From assembly GCA_963839285.1 (NCBI GenBank), contig CAWIUN010000020.1:682001-746000 (forward strand): DNA of 64,000 nt, read 5' to 3'. The stretch comes from DASSSQ01 sp963839285. GTDB taxonomy: Bacteria; Actinomycetota; Thermoleophilia; Gaiellales; Gaiellaceae. The notes under the pieces were generated by a model. The model searched no databases and had not been told where the DNA came from. It saw only the letters and a list, made by a program, of their open reading frames with translations. This document shows, in pieces, positions 48,259 through 57,651 of this stretch; position 1 is the stretch's first letter, and every line of letters begins with the position of its first letter. The position numbers were made by a program, and so were the translations under genes.

Positions 48259-49336
48259 CTCCGCTCGCGATGTTAAGGAGTACGCCGACCGCCGCGAGCC
48301 CGACCACGAGGCTCGAGCCGCCGTAGGAGACGAAGGGGAGCGGGATCCCGGTCAGCGGCGCCAGGCTCATGACGGCGGCGAGGTTGATCGCCGCCTGGCC
48401 GCAGACGAGCACGGTGATCCCGACCGCGAGCCGCTTCCCGAACGGGTCGCGGCAGGCGAGCGCGACCCGCAGCCCGGCGTACGCGAAGGCGGCGTAGCCC
48501 GCCATCAGGGCCGCGGAGCCGACGAGGCCGAGCTCCTCCCCGACGATCGCGAAGATCATGTCCGTGTGCGCCTCGGGCAGGTAGAAGATCTTCTGGACGC
48601 CCTGGCCGAGGCCGACCCCGAACCAGCCGCCGGAGCCGAGCCCGATCATCGCCTGCACGGTCTGGAAGCCGGCGCCCTGCGAGTCGCCCCACGGGTTCAG
48701 GAACGAGAGCACGCGGGCCCGCCGGTACGGCTCCAGCCAGATCGCGACGAGCCCGAGCGTCAGGGTGAGCCCGCCGGCGGTCGCGAGCAGGCGCACCGGC
48801 GCTCCCGAGACGAGCAGGATCCCGGCCAGCATCAGCACGATCGCGATCGCGGTGCCGAGGTCGGGCTCGGCGAGGATCAGCGCGCAGCTGACGGCGGTCA
48901 TCGCCCCGATCGGCCGCATCAGCTCCTTCAGCGTCCGCGGCGCCCGGTGCCGCGCGAGGTGGGCGGCGGCCCAGATCGCGAGCGCGAGCTTCGCCAGCTC
49001 CGAGGGCTGGAACGCGGCGGGCCCGAACGCGAGCCAGCGGCGCGCGCCGTTGACCGAGTCGCCGATCCCGAGCACCACGAGCAGCAGCACGAGGCTGCCG
49101 ACGACGAGCGTCGGCGCGAGCTGCCGCAGCTGCCGGTAGTCCCGGCGCGAGGCGAGGACGAGCAGGCAGAGCCCGACCGCCGCGTAGATCCCCTGGCGCT
49201 TCAGGTAGTAGCTCGGGTCGTGGCCGCCGACCGCCGCGGCCGCCGAGGTCGCGCTGTAGACCATGACGAGGCCGAACGCGGTCAGGCCGAGCGTGACCAT
49301 GACGAGCAGCCGTCCCTCGAGCTCCCCTCTCTTCAC
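48101..49336 (-). CDS. ftsW: Lipid II polymerase/division protein FtsW (SEDS family)
   Basis: 411 residues as read from GTG 49336, which overlaps the murD stop as GTGA. About ten membrane helices; signature blocks FQPSELAKLALAIWAA, AEPDLGTAIAIVLMLAGIL, NPWGDSQGAGFQTVQAMIGL, GLGQGVQKIFYLPEAHTDMI and LPFVSYGGSSLVVGLAAVGV. The last 50 or so residues after LLNIAS (Arg/Ala-rich) overlap the murG gene by 158 bases and look out of frame; the true end is probably near 48240 with a lost stop. The SEDS glycosyltransferase of the septum, normally paired with FtsI, which is not adjacent here. Confidence 0.93.
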   Translation of the reverse strand: MKRGELEGRLLVMVTLGLTAFGLVMVYSATSAAAAVGGHDPSYYLKRQGIYAAVGLCLLVLASRRDYRQLRQLAPTLVVGSLVLLLVVLGIGDSVNGARRWLAFGPAAFQPSELAKLALAIWAAAHLARHRAPRTLKELMRPIGAMTAVSCALILAEPDLGTAIAIVLMLAGILLVSGAPVRLLATAGGLTLTLGLVAIWLEPYRRARVLSFLNPWGDSQGAGFQTVQAMIGLGSGGWFGVGLGQGVQKIFYLPEAHTDMIFAIVGEELGLVGSAALMAGYAAFAYAGLRVALACRDPFGKRLAVGITVLVCGQAAINLAAVMSLAPLTGIPLPFVSYGGSSLVVGLAAVGVLLNIASGDGAAARAQVSDRGRRDGRARPARARSGGGAAAARRGGDVRRVAGSRRSAARS

Positions 49337-50522
49337 GCCTCCAGGTTCTGCACGAGACGCCGGAACTCCTCGCCGCGGCGCTCGAAGTTCTCGAACTGGT
49401 CGAAGCTGGCGCAGGCCGGCGAGAGCAGCACGATCGCTCCCGGCCGGGCCCGGGCGGCGGCCGCGGCGACGGCGCGCCGGAGCGTCCCGGCGCGCTCGTA
49501 GGGGACCGCGGCCGCCTCGAGGGCCCCGGCGAGCTCGTCGGCGGCCTCGCCGATCAGGAGCGCGTGCACGCCGCCGCGGGCCGCGAGGTCGGCGGCGAGG
49601 GCGTCGAAGGACTCGCCCTTGAGCGAGCCGCCGAGGATCAGCTCGAGCGGCGCGTCGAACGCGCGGGCGCCGGTGCGCGCGGCCCCGGTGTTGGTCGCCT
49701 TCGAGTCGTTGACCCAGCGGACGCCGTCCCGCTCGGCGACGAGCTCGAGCCGGTGCGGCACTCCCGGGGAAGGTCGCGAGCGCCTCCGCGATCGCCTCGT
49801 CCGGGATCCCCGCGGCGCGCGCGGCCGCCGTCGCCGCCGCCGCGTTCTCGCGGTTGTGGCGCCCGGGGAGGAGCGGCTCCGCCGGCAGCGGGTCGGCGGC
49901 GTCGAAGGTCACGACCGGCCCGGCCGGAGGGAGGTCGAAGCCGGCGGGCACGACCGCCGTCCCCGCCCGCTCGAAGATCCTCAGCTTCGCGTCGCGGTAG
50001 GCCTCGAAGGAGCCGTGCCGGTCGAGGTGGTCCGGCTCGAGGTTCAGCAGCACCGCGACGCGGCAGGCGAGCTCGTGGACGTCCTCGAGCTGGAAGCTCG
50101 AGAGCTCGCAGACGACCCAGTCGGCCGCCTCGACCGAGCTGAGCGGCGTGCCGACGTTGCCCGCGACCGCGACGTCGACGCCGGCGGCGCGGAAGATCGC
50201 CCCGAGCAGCTCGGTCGTCGTCGTCTTGCCGTTCGTGCCGGTGACGCCGAGGAGCGGCCGCTCCGGGTGGAGCCGGAAGCCGAGCTCGACCTCGCTCCAC
50301 ACCTCCACCCCCCGCTCCCGCGCCGCCCGGACGAGCGCGTGCCCGCCCGGGACGCCGGGGCTCTTGACCAGCACCTCGACGCCCTCGAGCAGCCCGGTGT
50401 CGTCGTCGTTCCCGAGCGTTGCGGTCGACCCGCACGACGCGGCACCCGCGCGCCTCGAGCGCCTCGCCCGCGGCCCGGCCCGAGCGCGCCATCCCGAGCA
50501 CGAGCGCCGCGCGCGGGATCAT
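49333..50522 (-). CDS. murD: UDP-MurNAc-L-Ala:D-Glu ligase (two frameshifts)
   Basis: About 396 residues from ATG 50522. LVLGMARSGRAAGEALEARG opens the UDP-binding domain; the frame shifts near 50415 and continues as GLLEGVEVLVKSPGVPGGHA, GVTGTNGKTTTTELLGAIFR (ATP loop) and LNLEPDHLDRHGSFEAYRDA. It shifts again near 49770 to RWVNDSKATNTGAARTGARA and LLSPACASFDQFENFERRGE. All MurD motifs are present, so the breaks are best explained as sequence errors in an essential gene. Confidence 0.93.
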
Positions 50523-51551
50523 CGCGGCGCCGCGCAGCGCCGGCAGGTAGTACGCGTAGTAGAGGGCGAAGCCGGCGGCGGCGAGGATCGCCGTCACGAT
50601 CCAGAAGCGCACCATGATCTTCGTCTCCGACCACGCCTTCATCTCGAAGTGGTGGTGGATCGGCGTCATCAGGAAGATCCGCCGGCCCCAGTACTTGAAC
50701 GACGCGACCTGGAGCATCACCGAGAGCGCCTCGATCACGAAGATGCCGCCGACGAGGAGCAGCAGCAGCTCGGTCTTCGTGATCACCGCGAAGCCGGCGA
50801 GCGCGCCGCCGATCGCCATCGAGCCGGTGTCGCCCATGAACACCTCCGCCGGGAAGGCGTTGAACCAGAGGAAGCCGATCGCGCCGCCGATCAGCGCCGC
50901 GCCCCAGATCGCCATGTCCAGCTTGTTGACGTCGCGCAGCTCGGCCGAGCCCGGGCTCGAGCGGATGAAGGCGATCACGCTCATCGCCGTGAAGGTGAAG
51001 AGGGCGATGATCCCCGTCCCGGCCGCGAGCCCGTCGAGGCCGTCGGTCAGGTTCACGCCGTTCGCGGCGCCGGCGATGATCAGGAAGAGCAGCACGTACC
51101 AGCCCCAGCCGAGCCCGTACCAGGCGTCGACGAAGGGGACGAAGACGGCCCGCTCGTGCTCCAGGTGGAAGTGGTGCGTCAGCGTGCCGACGGCGGCGGT
51201 GATCGCGACCATCCAGGCGAGCTTCCAGCGGCCGGCGAGCCCGAGCGAGCGGCGGTTCGTGATCTTCATCAGGTCGTCGGTGAAGCCGATCCCGGCACAG
51301 CCGAGCGTCGTGAACAGCACCGTCAGCGCCGCCCAGGTGTAGTGCGAGAGCGCCAGGAAGCCGACGAGCGCCGCCAGCACGATCAGCAGGCCGCCCATCA
51401 CCGGCGTCCCCTGCTTGACCTGGTGGTGCTGCGGCCCCTCCTCGCGGATCTGCTGCCCGAACTCGTTGCGGCGGAGGAACTCGATGAACTTGGGCCCGAC
51501 GACGATCGAGATGATCATCGCGACGAGCGTCGCGACCAGGACTCGGGGCAT
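50519..51551 (-). CDS. mraY: Phospho-MurNAc-pentapeptide transferase
   Basis: About 343 residues, ten membrane helices. QVKQGTPVMGGLLIV, FTDDLMKI (Mg2+-binding Asp pair), GAANGVNLTDGLDGLAAGTG, WFNAFPAEVFMGDTGSMAIG and LMTPIHHHFEMKAWSE are diagnostic. ATG 51551 overlaps the murF stop by one base (TGATG). The frame runs straight into murD with no stop; one base change would close it at the TGA within ATGATC (50519-50521), the usual ATGA coupling. Makes lipid I on undecaprenyl phosphate. Confidence 0.95.
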
Positions 51552-52824
51552 CAGCCGGCTCCCACGGCTGCGATCTTCTCCGCGGCCGCCTCCAGCCCTA
51601 CGGAGCGCGAGCCCTTGACGAGGACGACGTCGCCCGGCCGGAGCAGCTCGGCCAGCGCGGCGGCGGCCTCCGCCGCGGTCGCGACCCAGCGGGACGGGAC
51701 GCCGGCGGCGCCGCTCGAGGTAGCCGCGCGCGAGCTCGCCGACGGCGACCAGCTCGGCGACGCCCGACGAGGCGACGAGCTCGCCGATCTCGCGGTGCCA
51801 CTCCGCTGCGCCGCGGGCCGAGCTCGGCCATGCCGCCGAGCACCGCCACGCGCCTGCGCCCGCCGGCGACCCGCTCCTGGTGCTCGAGCGCGGCCCGCAG
51901 CGAGACGGGGTTCGCGTTCCAGCAGTCGGCGATCAGGACGCCGCCGCCGGGCAGCTCGAGCTCCTCGCCGTGCCAGCGCGAGAAGGCGATCGCGCGGGCG
52001 CCCTCCTGCACGCGCTCGAGCGGGAGGCCGAGCGCGGCGTAGAGGTTGAGGGCGACGAGCGCGTTGACCGCGTTGTGGCGCTGCGTGAGGTTCAGCTCCA
52101 GCTCGAGCTCCTCGCCGCCGACGAGGAAGCGCCCCCGCCCGTCCTCGAACGCGAGCACGTCCTGCGCGCGGAAGCGGCGCACGGCGAGCTCCGCGGGGAC
52201 GAACGGCTCGAGCAGCGGCTCCTCGGGCAGCACCGCCTCCTCGACGAAGCCGAGCAGCTCCGCCTTGGCGGCGGCGATCGCCTCCAGCGAGCCGAGCAGC
52301 TCCAGGTGCACGGGGCCGATGTTCGTGATCGCGCCGACGTGCGGCCGCGCGAACGCGCAGAGCGCGGCGATCTGACCGGGGCCTCGCATCGACAGCTCCA
52401 GCACGCAGACCTCCGTGTCCGGCTCGAGCCGGCAGAGGGTCAGCGGCACGCCGAGCTCGTTGTTGTAGCTCGACTCGGCGGCGACGGTGCGCGCGTGCGG
52501 CGCGCAGAGCGCTGCGAGCACGTCCTTCGTCGTCGTCTTGCCGTAGGAGCCGGTGATGCCGACGAAGCGGGCGTCCGAGCGGCCGCGGACGGCGCCGCCG
52601 ATCGCCGCCAGCGCCGCGTGCGGGTCGTCGGGGACGAGCGCGGCGGCGGCCCCGTGCGCGAACGCGTGCGAGACGAAGTCGCGGCCCGCCTCCCCGACCG
52701 CGACGAAGAGGTCGCCCTCCGCGATCCGGCGCGAGTCGATCTGCATGCCGGTGACCTCGTCCGCCCACGGCTGGACGCGGAGCTCGCCGAGCCCCTCGAG
52801 CTCCTCGACCGGCAGCGGGATCAC
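51551..52824 (-). CDS. murF: UDP-MurNAc-tripeptide:D-Ala-D-Ala ligase (two frameshifts)
   Basis: About 424 residues from GTG 52824, overlapping the murE stop as GTGA. QIDSRRIAEGDLFVAVGEAG, ATP loop GITGSYGKTTTKDVLAALCA, SSYNNELGVPLTLCRLEPDT, NIGPVHLELLGSLEAIAAAK, QRHNAVNALVALNLYAALGL and ADCWNANPVSLRAALEH. The frame changes near 51822 (after AVLGGMAELG) and near 51725, giving AAEWHREIGELVASSGVAEL and finally GDVVLVKGSRSVGLEAAAEK. Complete after correction. Adds D-Ala-D-Ala to finish the pentapeptide precursor. Confidence 0.94.
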
Positions 52825-54204
52825 GCCCGCGCCCCCTGCGCCCGCAGCGCCTCGCGGGCGACCTCGCGGTCGTCGAACGGGTGGACGACGCCGGCGACCT
52901 CCTGGCCCTGCTCGTGCCCCTTGCCGGCGATCAGGACGACGTCGCCCTCGCGCGCGCCCGCGAGCGCGAGCTCGATCGCGGCGCGCCGGTCGGGCTCGAC
53001 CTCCAGGTCGGGCGCCCCCGCCAGCACCTCCTCGATGATCGCGAGCGGGTCCTCGCTGCGCGGGTTGTCCGAGGTCAGGATCGCGCGGTCGGCGAGCTCG
53101 GCGGCGATCCGGCCCATCTGCGGGCGCTTGCCGCGGTCGCGGTCGCCGCCGCAGCCGAAGACGCAGATGACGCGGCCCTCGGCGAGCCCGCGCGCGGCCT
53201 GCAGGACGTGCTCGAGGGCGCCGGGCTTGTGGGCGTAGTCGACGATCACCGCGAACGGCTGCCCTTCGTCGACGGTCTCGAAGCGTCCCGGCACGCCCTC
53301 GACCGCCGCGAGCCCCGCTGCGACGGCGTCGTCCTCGACGCCGAGCAGGCGCGCGGCCGCGGCGGCGGCGAGCGCGTTCTCGACGTTGAAGCCGCCGCGC
53401 AGCCGCAGGTCGATCCCGGCGAGCGCCTCCGGCCCGAGCTCGCCGCCGGCGCCGAAGGTGAGCACGTCGTGCGGCAGCTCGGACGCGAGTCGCCGGCCCC
53501 AGGGGTCGCCGACGTTGACCGCCGCCCGGTCGGCGCGGTCGAAGAGGGCCCGCTTCGCCTCGAAGTAGTCGTCCATCGTGCCGTGGAAGTCGAGGTGGTC
53601 CTGGCTCAGGTTCGTGAAGACGAGCGCGGCGAAGCGGATCCCGTCGAGCCGGCCCTTCGCCGAGGCGATCGAGGTCGCCTCGAGCACGCAGCTCCGGTTG
53701 CCCGCCTCGACCATCTCGCGCAGGAGCCGCTGCAGGTCGATCGCCTCGGGCGTGTTCAGCGACACCGGGCGCTGCTCGCCGCCGACCCGACGCTCGATCG
53801 AGCCGAGCAGGCCCGGGACGGAGCCCGGCGACCTCGAGGATCTCCCGGAGCAGGTAGCTCGTCGTCGTCTTGCCGCTCGTGCCGGTGATGCCGGCCACGG
53901 GCAGCTCGCGGCTCGGGTCGCCGAAGAAGAGGACGGCCGCCGGGCCCATCGCGGCGCGGACGCTCGGGACGACGAGCTGCGGCGCCTCGAGGTCGAGCGG
54001 CCGCTCGACGACGAGCGCGACCGCGCCGTCCGCGACCGCGGCGGCGGCGAAGTCGTGGCCGTCCGCGCGGGAGCCGGGGACGCAGAAGAAGAGGGCGCCG
54101 GGCCGGACGGCGCGTGCGTCGTGGGCGAGATCCCGCACGTCGACCGGGGCGAACGCGACGGTCTCGACCGGCGCGAGCGCCTCGGTGAAGCGCTCGAGGT
54201 TCAT
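52821..54204 (-). CDS. murE: UDP-MurNAc-L-Ala-D-Glu:diaminopimelate ligase (one frameshift)
   Basis: About 461 residues from ATG 54204. DSR-like block RDLAHDARAVRPGALFFCVP, ATP loop GITGTSGKTTTSYLLREILE, then a frame change near 53822, SLNTPEAIDLQRLLREMVEA, TNLSQDHLDFHGTMDDYFEA, DYAHKPGALEHVLQAARG and TSDNPRSEDPLAIIEEV. The DNPR motif selects meso-diaminopimelate, so the peptidoglycan is probably DAP-type. First mur gene of the cluster; the ECF sigma gene ends 26 bases upstream. Confidence 0.95.
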
Positions 54205-54230
54205 CGCGCGCCGAGTCTACCTTCGGGCTG

Positions 54231-55719
54231 CTAGCCCGACGGGTCGTACCCGCCGGCCGGCCCGAGAGACGTCTCCTTCGTCGGCCTGCGCCTGCGGAGC
54301 GGGTCCCGCCTCCGGCTTGCCGGCGCCCGCGCCGCGCCGGGCCTTCGCCCGTTCGGCTGCGTCCTGCTTCGCCCTGGCAAGCTTCGCCTTCGCCCTGCGC
54401 GCTGCTTCGCCTTCGCCGTCGCCGCGGCCTTCTTCGCTGCCGCCGCTCTTCGCCGCGGCCGCCTTCGCCGCAGCCGCCTTCGCCCTGGCCGCGGCCGCCT
54501 TCGCGTTCTGCCCGCCGGTCTTCGCGGGCGTGGCCTGCTGCTGCGACGGCTCGCTTGTCGGCCTGCTGCAGCTTCGCCTGCACCCGCCGCTCGCCGCCGC
54601 GGCCGGGCACCGCCTGCTGCCCGGCCGGCGCCGTCGGTCGCCGTCGACTCGGGCCTCCCGCGGCCGGAAGCGGCGGCCGGGAGCAGCGACCCGCTCCGCG
54701 CCTCGCCGGAGACCGCGCGCCCCGGCGGCTGCGGCCGCTCCGCCGCGGGACGCGCCGCCGTCCGCGGCGTCCTCGCGGCGCCCGCGACCCGGGAAGCGGC
54801 CGCGGCGCGTGCCGCAGCCGGCGTCGACTTCGCGGCCGCGCTCCGCGCGGCGGCCGGGCCGCGGACGAGGGGCGGCACCTGCTTGACGCCCTCGTAGGCG
54901 CCGCCGCCGACGATCGCCGCGCCCGCGAAGACCGCGGCGGCCTTGACGGCGACGCCGGTGCCGGTCGCCGCGACGGCGCTCGCGGCGGCGGTCTCGGCGG
55001 CGGGATGGAAGAAGGAGTCGAGAGCCGGGAGGGCAGCGGCACCGCGAAGAGCGTCCGCAGCATCCGCCGCTGGGCGCGCTGGCTGTGCGCGAGCCCGGCG
55101 CACTCGGGGCAGGCGCGGATGTGCGCGCGCAGCAGCCGCCGCTCCGCGTGGCCGAGCCGGCCGTCGATCTGCCGCGAGATCGCGAGCTCGGCCTCGTTGC
55201 AGGTCAGCTGCTCCTCGAGCTGCTCGCGCAAGCGAGCGGCGCGCGCGGAAGAGCAGCGTCTCGAGCGCCGAGACGGTGATCCCGAGCACCTCGGCGATCT
55301 CGGCGTAGCCGCGGCCCTCGAGCTCGCGCATCACGAGCGCCGCGCGCTGGTTCTCGGGCAGCTGCGAGAAGGCGCGGCGGAGGTCCTCGACCGTCGGGCC
55401 GGTCTGCTCCGCCTCCTCGAGCGCCGCCGCCGAGCTCGTCGGCGTACTCGACCTCGCGCGGGCGGCGCTGCGCCTGCCGGAAGCGCTGCCGGCAGACGTT
55501 GTGCGCGATCGTGATCAGCCAGTTCTCGGGCTTCGCAGGGCGCTCGCCGCGCTGGAACGCGCGGTAGGCGTTCAGGAACGTCGTCTGGGTGACGTCCTCG
55601 GCGTCGGCCGGCTCGCCGAGCACGGCCAGCGAGTAGCGGTAGACGTCGCGGGCGTGCCGACGGTAGAGCCGTTCGAAGGCCCTGTCGTCGGTGCCGGTTC
55701 GCCGGAGAAGCGGTGCCAT
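54231..55719 (-). CDS. ECF sigma factor with fused zinc finger, membrane helix and Ala/Lys-rich tail (several frameshifts)
   Basis: Reconstructed as one protein of about 495 residues from ATG 55719. Sigma region 2 (DVYRYSLAVLGEPADAEDVT, NWLITIAHNVCRQRF), region 4 (YAEIAEVLGITVSALETLLF), then without a break REQLEEQLTCNEAELAISRQ and LRAHIRACPECAG, a zf-HC2 pattern with Cys-His-x3-Cys-x2-Cys. A hydrophobic Ala/Val/Gly segment (TGTGVAVKAAAVFAGAAIVG) and a long Ala/Lys/Arg-rich tail with AAAAK repeats follow. Frames change near 55435, 55232, 55028 and at least twice after 54620; tail reading is uncertain. The built-in zinc finger suggests self-inhibition or membrane tethering. It sits directly upstream of murE. 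Confidence 0.7.
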
Positions 55720-55810
55720 CGCTGAACTGGGCCAGAGCCGGACGGCGCTGACCTACACATCATGATCCCATCGCAGCGAAAAACCTGCGTGATGCTCCAT
55801 TCTCCCTCGA

Positions 55811-56446
55811 ATGGGTGACGAGCTCGTCGACGAGCGGATCGAGGTCGCGGGCCTCGAGCTGGCGTTGCTGCGGCCGGCCGACGCCGAGGCGCTGATCGAC
55901 GAGGACGCGTTCGCCGTCGACGAGTTCCTGCCCTACTGGGCCGAGCTCTGGCCGGCGGGACGCGCGCTCGCCGAGGCGCTGCCCCGGTCGCTGCGCGGGC
56001 GGCGCGTGCTCGAGCTCGGCTGCGGCCTCGCGCTGCCGAGCCTCGTCGCGGCGGCCCGCGGCGCGCGCGTCCTCGCGACCGACTGGGCGCCCGCCGCGGT
56101 CGACCTCCTGCGGGGGAACGCCGAGCGGAACGGCCTCGTGCTCGAGGCACGGGTCGCCCGCTGGGACGAGCCGGGGCGGCTCGGATCGGACTGGGAGCTC
56201 GTGCTCGGGGCCGACCTCCTCTACGAGGCGCGGAACGTCCCGCAGCTGCTCGAGCTGCTGCCGCGGCTCGCGCCCGAGGTGCTGCTGGCCGAGCCGGGCA
56301 GGCCGGCGGCGAAGGCGTTCTTCCGGGAGGCGGAGGCGTCCTGGGAGGTCGAGGAGCTCGGCGGGCGCGTCTACCGGCTGACCGCCCGGGCTACCACGCG
56401 TCCCAGTGCACCATCGTCTCGAGCGGCGAGCGGCGGCCCGGCTTGA
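55811..56446 (+). CDS. Class I SAM-dependent methyltransferase (METTL/family 16-like)
   Basis: 211 residues. DEFLPYWAELWPAGRALAEA, then SAM motif I RVLELGCGLALPSLVAAARG around residues 64-83, the acidic end of strand 2 in VLATDWAPAAVDLLRGN, and VLGADLLYEARNVPQLLELL. This PYWAELWP pattern is typical of the family that methylates lysines of small proteins or small molecules. The last 20 residues (ATTRPSAPSSRAASGGPA) overlap the convergent nitroreductase by 56 bases and may be out of frame. Divergent from the ECF sigma gene. Target unknown. Confidence 0.8.
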   Translation: MGDELVDERIEVAGLELALLRPADAEALIDEDAFAVDEFLPYWAELWPAGRALAEALPRSLRGRRVLELGCGLALPSLVAAARGARVLATDWAPAAVDLLRGNAERNGLVLEARVARWDEPGRLGSDWELVLGADLLYEARNVPQLLELLPRLAPEVLLAEPGRPAAKAFFREAEASWEVEELGGRVYRLTARATTRPSAPSSRAASGGPA

Positions 56447-57029
56447 AGTCGGTGCCCTTCGTGTAGGCGACCGGGATCAGCGCGCCCTGCATGACGCGCT
56501 CGTAGGGGATCCCGAGCAGCTCGGCGGCCTCGCGCTCGAACATCAGGTGGAAGCTCGTGATCACGGTGCCGAGCCCGCGCGAGCGCGCCGCCAGGCAGAA
56601 GCTCCAGGCGGCGGGGAAGATCGAGGCCCAGCGCGCGGCCTGCATCGGCACCGGCGCGTCCTCGGTGCGGCCCTCGACGCACGGGATCACGTGGACGGGC
56701 ACCTCGTGCAGGTGCTCGGCCAGGTGCAGGACCGCGTCGACGATCCGCGTCAGCTGGGGATTGCCGCCCGACCCGGACGACTCGCGCCGGCGCTCCATGT
56801 AGGCCGCGCCGCCGCGCCGCCACAGCTCGGCCAGCGCCGCCCGGCGCTCCGCGTCGGTGACGACGACGAAGTGCCAGTTCTGCGAGTAGCTCGCCGTCGG
56901 CGCCTGCTGGGCGAGCCGCAGGCACTCCTCCAGGACCTCGCGCTCGACCGGCCGCTCGAGGTCGAGGCGCTTGCGGACGGCGCGCGTGGTCGAGAGCAGC
57001 TCGTCCGGGGTCAGCTCGAGTCTCGCCAC
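56391..57029 (-). CDS. Nitroreductase-family FMN oxidoreductase
   Basis: 212 residues from GTG 57029. FMN-binding start TTRAVRKRLDLERPVEREVL, LAQQAPTASYSQNWHFVVVT, AARWASIFPAAWSFCLAARS, GLGTVITSFHLMFEREAAEL and a C-terminal VAYTKGTDFKPGRRSPLETM. These are dimeric FMN enzymes using NAD(P)H to reduce nitro compounds, quinones or enones. Length is normal. Divergent from marC with 31 bases between starts. Substrate unknown. Uninterrupted. Confidence 0.87.
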   Translation of the reverse strand: MARLELTPDELLSTTRAVRKRLDLERPVEREVLEECLRLAQQAPTASYSQNWHFVVVTDAERRAALAELWRRGGAAYMERRRESSGSGGNPQLTRIVDAVLHLAEHLHEVPVHVIPCVEGRTEDAPVPMQAARWASIFPAAWSFCLAARSRGLGTVITSFHLMFEREAAELLGIPYERVMQGALIPVAYTKGTDFKPGRRSPLETMVHWDAW

Positions 57030-57060
57030 GGCGGGATCATCTCATCTAGCGTCCCGGGCG

Positions 57061-57651
57061 ATGAACTGGACCGCGTTCGGCGAGACCTTCGTGACCCTGC
57101 TCGTGATCATGGACCCGATCGGCCTCGCCCCGGTCTACATCACCCTGACCGCGCGGATGAGCGTGCACGAGCGCCGCCGGGCGGGCCTGCGGGCGACGGT
57201 CGCGGCCGGGCTGCTCGTGCTCGGCTTCGCCGTCTTCGGCGAGGTGATCCTGCGCTACCTGAACGTCTCGATCGCGAGCCTCTCGATCGCCGGCGGGCTG
57301 CTGCTCTTGCTGCTCGCCCTCGAGATGCTGCGCGGCGTCGACTTCCCGGCCGGCCCGAGCGGCGACGTCGCGCTCGTGCCGCTCGCCTCGCCGCTCGTCG
57401 CCGGGCCGGGCGCGATCGCGACGGCGATCGTGCTCTCGCGCCAGCACCCGTCCACCGAGGGCCGCGTCTCCGTGCTGGTCGGCATCCTCTGCGCGATCGC
57501 GGTCGTCGGGCTCTCGCTGGTGGCCGCCGAGGCGCTCGCCCGCGTCGTCCCGGACGTCGTCATCAACTTCGTCACCCGCGTGCTCGGGCTGCTCCTGGCC
57601 GCGATCGGGATGGAGCTCATCCTGCGCGGGATTCACGGCTCGTTCGGCTAG
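57061..57651 (+). CDS. MarC-family integral membrane protein
   Basis: 196 residues from ATG 57061, six membrane helices. MNWTAFGETFVTLLVIMDPI with the MDPIG motif, then IASLSIAGGLLLLLLALEML, VPLASPLVAGPGAIATAIVL (P-L-x-x-GPGA) and FVTRVLGLLLAAIGMELILR: the MarC/UPF0056 signatures. Cellular role is unclear; earlier links to multiple antibiotic resistance were not confirmed in E. coli. The stop overlaps the convergent MFS gene by 35 bases. Uninterrupted. Confidence 0.88.
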   Translation: MNWTAFGETFVTLLVIMDPIGLAPVYITLTARMSVHERRRAGLRATVAAGLLVLGFAVFGEVILRYLNVSIASLSIAGGLLLLLLALEMLRGVDFPAGPSGDVALVPLASPLVAGPGAIATAIVLSRQHPSTEGRVSVLVGILCAIAVVGLSLVAAEALARVVPDVVINFVTRVLGLLLAAIGMELILRGIHGSFG

